5,946 nt of DNA from Gemmatimonadota bacterium (GCA_028287205.1 JAQBQC010000068.1:1-5946), one strand, 5' to 3'. Positions 1-5,946 are shown, numbered from the stretch's first letter. Numbers and translations: made by a program. The notes: generated by a model not told the origin, from the sequence alone.

Positions 1-428
1 AGCTTCGCGAGCGGCTGCGCCAGGACCTGGGGGGCACATACGGAGTTGGCGTGAGCGCGAACCCGACGCACTTCCCGCGCGAGAGCTATGCGCTCCGGAT
101 CGACTTCGGCTCGGCCCCGGAACGGGCCGCCGAGCTGCAGAAGGCCGTGTTCGCCGAGATCGACAGCGTCAAGGCTAACGGCGTGTCGGACAAGGACCTC
201 CAGAAGATCCGCGAGACGGATCTGCGCGAGCGTGAAACGAGTCTGCGCCAAAATCGTTACTGGTTGAGCCTTCTCGCCAGCTATGATGTAAACGGTTGGG
301 ACCCGGCGCTCATCCTCAAGTATGACCAATCGGTTCGCGCTCTCAACTCGGCCGGGCTCCAGGCGGCGGCGAAGAAGTATTTCGACAGCTCACGCTACGT
401 TGTCGTCCAGCTGCTGCCGGCGCACTGA
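1..428 (+). CDS. M16 family zinc peptidase, C-terminal fragment (5' end outside window)
   Basis: This is the last ~141 residues of an insulinase/PqqL-like M16 protease. The reading frame is open from base 3, so the GTG at 51 is only an internal codon. The fragment starts with the block LRERLRQDLGGTYGVGVSA, the Gly-Gly-Thr-Tyr-Gly region that is conserved in the C-terminal half of M16 proteins. It continues with ESYALRIDFGSAPER, a charged helix rich in Lys, Glu and Arg, and the ending YFDSSRYVVVQLLPAH. In the family this half is the non-catalytic partner domain that closes over the substrate; the HxxEH zinc motif lies in the N-terminal half and cannot be seen here. Bacterial relatives are usually periplasmic or outer-membrane-associated. 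The next gene follows on the same strand after 36 bp, which suggests co-transcription. The family call is firm; the substrate is unknown. Confidence 0.9.
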   Translation, partial: LRERLRQDLGGTYGVGVSANPTHFPRESYALRIDFGSAPERAAELQKAVFAEIDSVKANGVSDKDLQKIRETDLRERETSLRQNRYWLSLLASYDVNGWDPALILKYDQSVRALNSAGLQAAAKKYFDSSRYVVVQLLPAH

Positions 429-464
429 TCGGGCATCGAACCGTTAAAGCCTGACTCCTACTCA

Positions 465-2444
465 ATGAGATTCTGTATGCAGCGCACGACATTCTCCCTC
501 GCGGTCGTGCTCGGAGCGATGAACGCCTCCGCGCAGTCGCCACGCGTGACGCCGTCCGGCGACCCGTCCGTGAAGAGCGACTCGATCTACGCTCTCGCAG
601 TGAAGCCGTCGGACTACACCGATCAACCGTTCGTCTACCTGCTCGACGATGGCATCGTGAAGCTCGAGGCAGACGGTACAGGCACGCGGACGTATCGTCA
701 GATCGTGCAGATTCTCACGCCGGAAGCCGCCGAGCGGTGGGGCGAGCAGTCGTTCGGCTACTCGACGGACCGCGAGAAGCTCACGCTCAATTGGGCGCGC
801 GTGCTTCGTCCGGATGGATCCATCGTGACGGCGAAGCCGGTGCACGAGCAGGAGTCGCTCGCTCCCGTCGCGATGGAGGCGCCGGTCTATTCCGACGAGA
901 AGCTGCACCGCATTTCGCTGGGCGGCGTCGCGCCGGGAACGATCGTCGACTACAGCTACACCGTTCGAACGCTCAAGCCGATCATCCCCGGCGACTTCCT
1001 CACGTCGTGGAGCGTGACCACGGGCCGATTCACGCGCCGGTCACGGATGATCCTGGATCTTCCGGAGTCGATGAAGCCGCGCATCGAGGAGCGGCACCTG
1101 AGCTTCGCGCGCAAGGAAGCGACCGTGGGCGGCCGCCGCATCTACACCTGGGCGCGCACCGACATTCCGAAGCTCGAGGTCGAGCCGCTCGCTCCGGATT
1201 CGAGCTTCGGCGAGTCGATCGTGATCGCGTCTCCGATAAAATGGAACGACATCGCGCGATGGTACGCAGGGCTCGCGAAGGGGCGCTATTCGCTGACACC
1301 GCAGATCGAGCAGGCGCTCGCCAAGACGGTTGCCGGCTCAAAGACTCTCGATGATTCGATCCGGGCCGTGCATCGCTGGGTCGCGCAGGACTATCGGTAC
1401 GTCTCGCTGTCGCTCGGCCTTGCGGGCTTCCAGCCACATCCACCGTCCGAGGTGTTCGCAAACAGCTACGGAGACTGCAAGGACAAGGCGACCTTCTTCG
1501 TCGCGCTCATGAACCGGATGGGAGTCACCGCGTATCCCGTGCTGCTCAACAGTAGCGGCGGCGTGATTCGCACGATGCCGAGCGGTCATCAGTTCGATCA
1601 CATGATCGCGGCGGTGGATCGCAATGGAAAGCGAACCTACGTCGATCTCACCGCGGACATCGTTCCCTACGGCTCGCTTCCCCCGCAGGAACAGGGCGAG
1701 TTTGGGCTCGTCGTGCATCCGGACGGCACGAGCGAGGAGATCACATTCCCGTCCGATCCGTCGGATGCCAACAAGGCCGAGATGCATCTCGTCGGCTCGC
1801 TGACGCCCGACGGGCTCTTCGCTGGCAAGTGGACGCGGCGGGCGTCGGGGGCGCAGCAGTACGCGATGCGTGGCTCGATGTCGAAGTCGACGAAGCCGGA
1901 TTCGACGGAGCGTGCGCGCGAGACGCTGGCGCTCGCGAACGCGATCTTCGACGGCTCCGCGGGCGACAGCCTGCAGCTGTTCGATGGTCGTGATCTGGCG
2001 GCGGAGCCGAAAATTTCGGTGCTGATTCGGCACGGCAAGGCCGCGTCGGATGCCGGTGGAACGGATATCCTGACGATTCCCCTGACGAACTACGCCGTGC
2101 CCAACGTCATCTCGGCCCTCGAGGCACGCGGCGCGCGGAAGTATCCGATCTCGGCGGAGAAGGTTTGGGGTGCGCGCACCGATATCGAAGAGATGAAGCT
2201 GACGCTGCCAGCGGGGTGGAAGGCGAAGCTTCCGCCCAGCGACACGGCCACGAGCGTGTTCGGGACATACGTGGCGGAGTATTCGCAGGTTGGTCAGGAG
2301 CTGCGCATCGCGCGCCGGCTGACGGGTACGGATGGTGTGCAGCCCGCCACGAAGTACGACGAGCTGCTGGCGTGGATGAAGAAGATGTCGGCGGATGACG
2401 CGAAGTACGTGATCCTCGAGCACCAGCCGGCGCGCGTACCCTAG
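465..2444 (+). CDS. Secreted DUF3857 / transglutaminase-like superfamily protein
   Basis: This 659-residue exported protein combines an N-terminal DUF3857 beta-rich domain (about residues 45-220) with a transglutaminase-like cysteine-protease-fold domain (about 290-400) and a beta-rich C-terminal region. The core triad is visible: Cys338 in YGDCKDKA, His379 in FDHMI and Asp394 in YVDLTAD. The fold is therefore probably catalytically competent, as a peptidase, amidase or cross-linking enzyme; the substrate is unknown. A signal peptide is clear: basic start, hydrophobic FSLAVVLGAM, and likely cleavage after Ala23 (ASA-Q). Two in-frame ATGs exist, at 465 and 477. The second gives a more typical signal peptide (MQRTTF...), and neither has a good Shine-Dalgarno site. 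The gene ends at TAG 2442-2444, overlapping the opposing esterase stop by 4 bp. Relatives are common in Bacteroidota, Acidobacteriota and Gemmatimonadota. Being next to an M16 protease suggests an envelope protein-processing role, which is inference. Confidence 0.88.
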   Translation: MRFCMQRTTFSLAVVLGAMNASAQSPRVTPSGDPSVKSDSIYALAVKPSDYTDQPFVYLLDDGIVKLEADGTGTRTYRQIVQILTPEAAERWGEQSFGYSTDREKLTLNWARVLRPDGSIVTAKPVHEQESLAPVAMEAPVYSDEKLHRISLGGVAPGTIVDYSYTVRTLKPIIPGDFLTSWSVTTGRFTRRSRMILDLPESMKPRIEERHLSFARKEATVGGRRIYTWARTDIPKLEVEPLAPDSSFGESIVIASPIKWNDIARWYAGLAKGRYSLTPQIEQALAKTVAGSKTLDDSIRAVHRWVAQDYRYVSLSLGLAGFQPHPPSEVFANSYGDCKDKATFFVALMNRMGVTAYPVLLNSSGGVIRTMPSGHQFDHMIAAVDRNGKRTYVDLTADIVPYGSLPPQEQGEFGLVVHPDGTSEEITFPSDPSDANKAEMHLVGSLTPDGLFAGKWTRRASGAQQYAMRGSMSKSTKPDSTERARETLALANAIFDGSAGDSLQLFDGRDLAAEPKISVLIRHGKAASDAGGTDILTIPLTNYAVPNVISALEARGARKYPISAEKVWGARTDIEEMKLTLPAGWKAKLPPSDTATSVFGTYVAEYSQVGQELRIARRLTGTDGVQPATKYDELLAWMKKMSADDAKYVILEHQPARVP

Positions 2445-2453
2445 CGCGCCGGC
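2426..2453. terminator. Bidirectional hairpin at convergent stop codons
   Basis: A perfect 10-bp all-G/C inverted repeat (GCCGGCGCGC at 2426-2435 pairs with GCGCGCCGGC at 2444-2453) encloses an 8-nt loop, GTACCCTA. The loop and its edge hold both TAG stops, which share the CTAG at 2441-2444. Being symmetric, it can form in either transcript and sits exactly where two converging genes end. Neither side has a U-tract, so it is not a classic intrinsic terminator. It may work as a bidirectional roadblock, a 3'-end stabiliser, or with Rho. In a high-GC genome some hairpins arise by chance, but a 10/10 match at a convergent junction is better than expected. Confidence 0.5.
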
Positions 2454-3118
2454 ACACCCTCGGCCGCAAGTCGCCCGAGCACGTCCCGATCGATGCGGTG
2501 GCTGCCGTTGAAGGTCACGCGCTCGTAGGCAATCCCGTTCGTCGTGAGCCGCGCATCCTGCGCGGCGAGCATCTCGGGCGTCGCGTGCTCGTCCGCGGTG
2601 CCCGCGATCGCGGTGAGGCGCGCGGCGCGCAGCGCGGGCGCGGAGGAGAGATCGACATCCGCGGGGATGGTGCTTCCCCAGAGCAGGGCGCGATCAACCT
2701 GCACCTTCGTGCGCTCGAGCCATCGCGCGACCGTCGCGACTCCCTGCGAGAATCCCAGCACGGTGAAGGTCGGGAACGCGCCTTCGAGCTGCGCGGTGAT
2801 GTGCGCGTGGAGCGCGTCGAGATACTCGACGTTGTCCTCGATGTCGCTGAGCCTGTCCTCTCGCGTCATCCAGCTCGCGCCGACGTGCGTGTCCGCGTGC
2901 GACTTGCCCGCCACCTCGACATAGAAGCGCGACAGCGCCTCGGGCGCGACGATCAGGCGGTCGCGCGAGCCGATGGACTCGAAGTGCCGAACGAAGCGGC
3001 CGGCGAGCTGCCCGTAACCGTGGCAGACGAACCAGAGCTCCCGAATGCCCGCGTGCGGCTCGCCGATGGTGAAGTAGCGGGCGGTGCGTGACACAGGGAG
3101 ATGATGTTCTCGTCGCAT
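2441..3118 (-). CDS. Alpha/beta-hydrolase, predicted phospholipase/carboxylesterase-type esterase
   Basis: This 225-residue protein of usual family length has no signal peptide, so it is probably cytoplasmic. It is a serine hydrolase of the alpha/beta fold. Visible motifs in order are HGYG (33-36, oxyanion-hole region), the block VAPEALSRFYVE, the family signature VGASWMTREDRL (79-90), the nucleophile elbow GFSQG with Ser124, Asp176 in AGTADEH as likely acid, and His207 in FNGSHRID as likely base. The triad is complete. It should hydrolyse carboxyl esters; the natural substrate cannot be read from sequence. The ATG at 3118 fits the start seen in relatives (EHHLPVSRTARYFTIG), although no Shine-Dalgarno sequence precedes it; a GTG at 3094 is an alternative. 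It is convergent with the DUF3857 gene and divergent from the GT87 gene, so it is probably transcribed alone from the 3119-3195 gap. Confidence 0.87.
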   Translation of the reverse strand: MRREHHLPVSRTARYFTIGEPHAGIRELWFVCHGYGQLAGRFVRHFESIGSRDRLIVAPEALSRFYVEVAGKSHADTHVGASWMTREDRLSDIEDNVEYLDALHAHITAQLEGAFPTFTVLGFSQGVATVARWLERTKVQVDRALLWGSTIPADVDLSSAPALRAARLTAIAGTADEHATPEMLAAQDARLTTNGIAYERVTFNGSHRIDRDVLGRLAAEGVPAR

Positions 3119-3181
3119 GGGGAAGAGTGGCCGTTCGCGGAGTGCGCGTCAACGGGTGGACTTCCCGCGCGCAGCGTCGAT

Positions 3182-3187
3182 GGCGAG
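3182..3187 (+). promoter_or_regulatory. Weak ribosome-binding site for the GT87 gene
   Basis: GGCGAG lies 8 nt upstream of the ATG at 3196. It is a partial match to the anti-Shine-Dalgarno sequence, but it favours 3196 over the GTG at 3088, which would make the gene overlap the divergent esterase by 31 bp and add an Arg/Trp-rich, unfamily-like 36-residue leader. In the 77-bp divergent gap 3119-3195, where both promoters should lie, I see no convincing -35/-10 pair. Confidence 0.3.
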
Positions 3188-3195
3188 AATTCCGC

Positions 3196-4392
3196 ATGCG
3201 ACTCAACCGCATCTCCACGCGAAGCTGGCTGCTGGCGCTCTACGTCGTGACAATCGTCATTGTCGCGATCGGCAAGGCATACGGAGAGCGAGGCCCCGAC
3301 AACAACTTCGTGATTTTTCGCTGGTCGTTTCTGAATCTGGCGTCCGGCCACGACATGTACGCGGCACAGCCGCAGCATCACACGGATCTCTACAAGTACA
3401 GCCCGAGCTTTGCCGTGCTGTTCGCGCCCTTCGCGCTCATCCCCTTCGCGATCTCGCTCGCGCTCTGGGACGCGCTGAACACGCTGCTGCTGTTCTACGC
3501 AGTCGACCGCCTGCTGCCGAGCCGCCAGGCGGCGATCGCGCTGGCGCTCATCTACCTCGAGGCGCTGCGCTCCATGCAGCGCTCCCAGAGCAATTCGCTC
3601 GTCACCGCGCTCGTGATCCTCGCCTATCTCGCCTTCGAGCAGCGAAAGCAGCTCGGCGCGGCATTCGCGATCGCCATTGGCGCGGCGGTGAAGATCTTTC
3701 CGCTCGCGGCGCTCGCGCTCGCGATCTTCTATCCACGCCGCCTTCGCTTCGCGCTGTGGATGCTCGTCGCGATGGCGGTGGTGCTCGCGCTGCCGCTGCT
3801 CGTCGTGCCGCCGGCGCAGCTGGCGGCGCAGTATCAGTCGTGGCGCGCGGTCGAAGCGGCGGATGCGCTGTCCGTGGGCGGTGGCGGCGGCGGCGGATTG
3901 TACGGCGGCGTGATGCAACAGCTGCGATTGATCTTCGGCCTGAGCTGGCCCAATTGGCCGGTGCAGCTGATGGGAACGGTCCTGCTCATGCTGCCGCTCG
4001 CGCGGTGGCGCAACTGGGCATTCGCGGACTTCCGGCTGCGCTTTCTCTGCGCGCTTCTCGTCTACATGGTCATCTTCAACCACCAGTCCGAGTCGCCCTC
4101 GTTCGTGATCGCGGTTACCGGCATCGCGATCTGGTTCGTCTCCACGCCGCGCACCTGGTGGCACACGACGGTGATGGTGCTGACGATTCTCGTGGTGTCG
4201 ATCTCCTCGACGGACATCACGCCCAGGAGCTGGCAGAGAGACTTCTTCGTGCACTACCGGCTCAAGACGATTCCCTGCACGCTCGCCTGGATCACGATGA
4301 TCTGGGAGCTGCTCACCTTCCGCCCATCAGAGAGCGGCGAAGCCCACGAGCTCGATGTCGCCGCGCGCGAGCCGCTCGCGAACGCCGGCTGA
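3196..4392 (+). CDS. GT87-type (DUF2029) polyprenyl-phosphate-sugar-dependent membrane glycosyltransferase
   Basis: This 398-residue multi-pass membrane protein resembles GT-C-fold GT87 enzymes (the family of mycobacterial mannosyltransferases such as PimE), which move a hexose from a polyprenyl-phosphate sugar to an acceptor on the outer face of the membrane. TM1 is at about residues 11-27. The following loop carries Asp35 (GPDNNF), a candidate catalytic acid, and then the family-type pattern GHDMYAAQP...YKYSP (66-70). Further landmarks are RSQSN (129-133), AVKIFP (164-169) and FNHQSES (294-300). Roughly eight to ten hydrophobic segments run to about residue 374. A run of seven glycines (228-234) sits in a predicted loop. 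The last ~22 residues are hydrophilic and encoded opposite the end of the deacetylase gene. The start was chosen for its basic N-terminus directly before TM1. Donor and acceptor are not determined; the nearby GT2 and deacetylase suggest an amino-sugar donor. Confidence 0.82.
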   Translation: MRLNRISTRSWLLALYVVTIVIVAIGKAYGERGPDNNFVIFRWSFLNLASGHDMYAAQPQHHTDLYKYSPSFAVLFAPFALIPFAISLALWDALNTLLLFYAVDRLLPSRQAAIALALIYLEALRSMQRSQSNSLVTALVILAYLAFEQRKQLGAAFAIAIGAAVKIFPLAALALAIFYPRRLRFALWMLVAMAVVLALPLLVVPPAQLAAQYQSWRAVEAADALSVGGGGGGGLYGGVMQQLRLIFGLSWPNWPVQLMGTVLLMLPLARWRNWAFADFRLRFLCALLVYMVIFNHQSESPSFVIAVTGIAIWFVSTPRTWWHTTVMVLTILVVSISSTDITPRSWQRDFFVHYRLKTIPCTLAWITMIWELLTFRPSESGEAHELDVAAREPLANAG

Positions 4393-5160
4393 GGTGAGCT
4401 CCGCGAGCTCGACGGCGCGCGGCGCCGTGTAGGAATCCTGCGCCGCGAGTGCTTCGTCGATGTGCCCCGGATGCACCATGAGCTCCGTGCTCCCGGGCTC
4501 GAGCGTGTCGAATGCGCGCCGCAGCCGCCCCGCGAAGTGTGTACCGCCCTGCAGCGAGACTCCGCGAAAGTGATCCGTGGTCGCGAGGGCGGAGTCGAGC
4601 GGCAGCGCGCGGGACGCACGCAGCGCCGTTCCGAGCACGAGCTTCCGTGCGGTGGCACCCGCGTCGTGCGCGTTCACGCGCAGCGGCTCGCGCGGAATGC
4701 GAATCACGCGAATCCCGGCCTCGATGGCGACACGGCACACCACCGGGAAGATTCCGGGCAGCACGTGCGCATGACGGTGGCTGTCGAGATGCGAAACCGA
4801 TATTCCCGCCTGGCGCACGCGCTCGATCTGCGCGCGGAGCTCGGCCGCGAGCTCGTCCGCGTCGATGCGCCCCGCAATCGCACGCCGGCCGAGCGCGCCG
4901 AGCGGGTGGAGCTCGCCGGTGCGGGCATTTGTGAGCGAGGGAACGCGCAGCAACGGGCGACCCTGCACGAGATTCAGGTGCACGCCAACGTCGAGCGAAC
5001 GCGTCGCGCGCGCGAGTCGCACGGCGTTCTCCCAATCGATGCCGTTGGCCATCATCGACGTCGACGTCACGCTTCCGGCCGCGTGCGCCTCGATGATGCC
5101 CCGCGTCACGCCGTCCGAGAACCCGAAATCGTCGGCGTTGATGATGAGTCGCGGGCGCTC
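4327..5160 (-). CDS. YdjC/ChbG/NaxD-family carbohydrate deacetylase, start codon unresolved
   Basis: This metal-dependent deacetylase removes N-acetyl groups from amino sugars; ChbG acts on chitooligosaccharides, NaxD on a lipid-carrier-linked sugar and HpnK on hopanoids. Counting the codon at 5160-5158 as residue 1, the conserved landmarks are RLIINADDFG with Asp10-Asp11 (5133-5128), TRGIIEAH, VTSTSMMANG, GVHLNL with His61, and SHLDSHRHAH (His124, Asp126, His128, His130, His132; 4765-4791). The end ELVGFAAL also fits the family, so the enzyme is otherwise complete at about 277 residues. The oddity is the start: in frame between the TGA at 5214-5212 and the Asp-Asp motif there is no ATG, GTG or TTG. 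The first such codon is GTG 5109, already past the active-site motif. The upper limit given here is just after the GT2 stop and is not a proven start. It is immediately downstream of, and probably co-transcribed with, the GT2 gene, and overlaps GT87 convergently by 66 bp. Confidence 0.85.
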   Translation of the reverse strand, partial: ERPRLIINADDFGFSDGVTRGIIEAHAAGSVTSTSMMANGIDWENAVRLARATRSLDVGVHLNLVQGRPLLRVPSLTNARTGELHPLGALGRRAIAGRIDADELAAELRAQIERVRQAGISVSHLDSHRHAHVLPGIFPVVCRVAIEAGIRVIRIPREPLRVNAHDAGATARKLVLGTALRASRALPLDSALATTDHFRGVSLQGGTHFAGRLRRAFDTLEPGSTELMVHPGHIDEALAAQDSYTAPRAVELAELTSAGVRERLARGDIELVGFAAL

Positions 5161-5929
5161 AGGCGTAGCGGCCCCGCCAGTCGTTGCGCCGGATGTGCAG
5201 CAGGTCGCGTATCATCCGGATGACGTCTTCCGCGAATCGTACGGTGGTCGGCTCCTCATCGTAGCGGAAGAAGACCGCGGTCTGCGCGAGCGAGAGGCCG
5301 TGCTTCTTCGCGATGAACAGGGCCTCGACGTCGAAGCCGAAGCGCGGGATCGTGATCCGCGGAAAGACGATCTCCGCAGCGTGTGCGGTGAATCCCTTGA
5401 GCCCCGCCTGCGTGTCCAGCACGCGCGGTATCAGCGTCCACCGCACCATCGCGTTGAACACTCGGCTCATCACGTGTCTCGTGTACAGATAGGAGAAGAA
5501 GGTGGGACTCATCAGGTAGCGCGATTCGGCGAGCACGCGGCACGCGATCGCCACATCCGCTCCGCCTTCCAGATCGGCGAGGATCTTTCCGACTTCGGTG
5601 GCCGGATATGCCAGGTCGGCATCGGTGAACACGCGATACTTCCCGACGGCCGCACGCATACCTCGCGTCACGGCGTTGCCCTTCCCGCGATTCTCCTCGT
5701 TCCTGATGAGGCGAACCTCGGGCATCGATGTCGCGAACCGCTCGAGTATCGCGCGCGTCTCGGCGTTGCTGCAGTCGTCGACGAAAATCAGCTCCCACGA
5801 GTACGGCTGCGCGCGCAGGAACATGCGCAGCTCCTCCAGGCTGGCGGGAAGCCTGTCCGCGCCATTGTACACCGGTATGACGAGTGACAGGTGCGGCGCG
5901 GCGATCGTGTCGACTGTGCTGATGGTCAT
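5159..5929 (-). CDS. GT2 glycosyltransferase, DPM1/ALG5-like (polyprenyl-phosphate sugar synthase type)
   Basis: This 256-residue cytoplasmic-face enzyme of the GT-A fold likely transfers a sugar from a nucleotide donor to a polyprenyl phosphate. Motifs in order are LSLVIPVYNGADRL (14-27), VDDCSNAET (50-58), the ENRGKGNAVTRGM loop (79-91), the metal-binding DxD as FTDADLAYP (Asp103, Asp105), the ALG5-type block LDTQAGLKGF (171-180) and FGFDVEAL (197-204). The motif VDDCS has Cys53 where Gly is more usual. There is no C-terminal membrane anchor, as in soluble DPM1-like members. The ATG at 5929 gives the expected N-terminus, and AGGTGG (5936-5931) lies just before it, closer than ideal. It ends at TGA 5161-5159, right where the deacetylase coding begins in the next (+1) frame. 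The sugar is not determined; pairing with a YdjC deacetylase points to an N-acetylhexosamine. Confidence 0.88.
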   Translation of the reverse strand: MTISTVDTIAAPHLSLVIPVYNGADRLPASLEELRMFLRAQPYSWELIFVDDCSNAETRAILERFATSMPEVRLIRNEENRGKGNAVTRGMRAAVGKYRVFTDADLAYPATEVGKILADLEGGADVAIACRVLAESRYLMSPTFFSYLYTRHVMSRVFNAMVRWTLIPRVLDTQAGLKGFTAHAAEIVFPRITIPRFGFDVEALFIAKKHGLSLAQTAVFFRYDEEPTTVRFAEDVIRMIRDLLHIRRNDWRGRYA

Positions 5930-5946
5930 GCCACCTGGGGTTTGCC

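Noticed and set aside
1338..2423. Long minus-strand open frame (361 codons) antisense to the DUF3857 gene
   Set aside because: It is Arg/His-rich with no recognisable motif and lies wholly opposite a gene with clear domains and catalytic residues; typical antisense shadow in GC-rich DNA.
3120..3166. GGGAAG...CTTCCC inverted repeat in the divergent gap as an operator
   Set aside because: Only 6-bp arms separated by 35 nt, with no accompanying promoter elements; easily chance.
3088..3195. N-terminal extension of the GT87 gene from GTG 3088
   Set aside because: It overlaps the divergent esterase start, encodes an Arg/Trp-rich leader unlike the family, and the ATG at 3196 has a weak ribosome-binding site and sits directly before TM1.
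2953..4254. Long minus-strand open frame (433 codons) antisense to the GT87 gene
   Set aside because: The composition is almost entirely Arg, Glu, His and Gln, without a hydrophobic core, and it overlaps both the esterase start and the membrane glycosyltransferase; a mirror of membrane-protein codons.
3117..4397. Plus-strand open frame (426 codons) in another frame across the GT87 gene
   Set aside because: Arg/Ala-rich translation without motifs; the alternative frame has the membrane segments and GT87 landmarks.
5107..5109. GTG as the deacetylase start
   Set aside because: It would begin 17 codons into the conserved region and lose the Asp-Asp metal/catalytic motif seen at 5133-5128.
4865..5887. 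Plus-strand open frame (340 codons) antisense to the deacetylase and GT2 genes
   Set aside because: No recognisable domain; the opposite strand encodes well-conserved YdjC and GT2 motifs.

Overview
The window is high-GC, tightly packed bacterial chromosome with six protein-coding genes, no RNA genes, no mobile elements and no CRISPR. The gene mix is a periplasmic M16 zinc protease, a secreted DUF3857/transglutaminase-like protein, a small predicted esterase, and GT87 and DPM1/ALG5-like GT2 glycosyltransferases with a YdjC-family deacetylase. Together with the strong GC3 bias and long antisense shadow frames, this suggests a diderm soil-type bacterium. Gemmatimonadota is my best guess and Acidobacteriota or Myxococcota are alternatives. 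This assignment is inferred from gene families and was not tested.

Layout, left to right. (1) 1-428 (+): C-terminal end of an M16 peptidase cut by the window edge. (2) 465-2444 (+): exported DUF3857/transglutaminase-like protein with an intact Cys-His-Asp triad, 36 bp downstream and probably co-transcribed. (3) 2441-3118 (-): alpha/beta-hydrolase esterase, convergent with gene 2. Their TAG stops share one CTAG palindrome, which forms the loop edge of a perfect 10-bp GC hairpin, likely a bidirectional terminator. (4) 3196-4392 (+): multi-pass GT87-type (GT-C fold) glycosyltransferase, divergent from the esterase. (5) 4327-about 5160 (-): YdjC/ChbG/NaxD-type carbohydrate deacetylase, overlapping the GT87 gene tail to tail by 66 bp. 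(6) 5159-5929 (-): GT2 polyprenyl-phosphate-sugar-synthase-like enzyme, immediately upstream of the deacetylase and probably preceded by another gene of the same operon outside the window.

Working together: genes 4-6 have the three activities of a lipid-carrier sugar-modification pathway. A GT2 would load a sugar on polyprenyl phosphate, a YdjC deacetylase would trim an N-acetyl group, and a GT-C enzyme would transfer the sugar on the far side of the membrane. This matches the logic of Francisella FlmF2-NaxD-FlmK and of ArnC-ArnD-ArnT, but the link is inference from family and proximity.

The main oddity is at the GT2/deacetylase junction. The conserved Asp-Asp motif that starts the deacetylase is present in the sequence, but no ATG, GTG or TTG precedes it in frame. 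The gene therefore has a non-canonical start, a frameshift (real or a sequence error), or is joined to the GT2. A start at the first available in-frame GTG (5109) would remove the catalytic motif.
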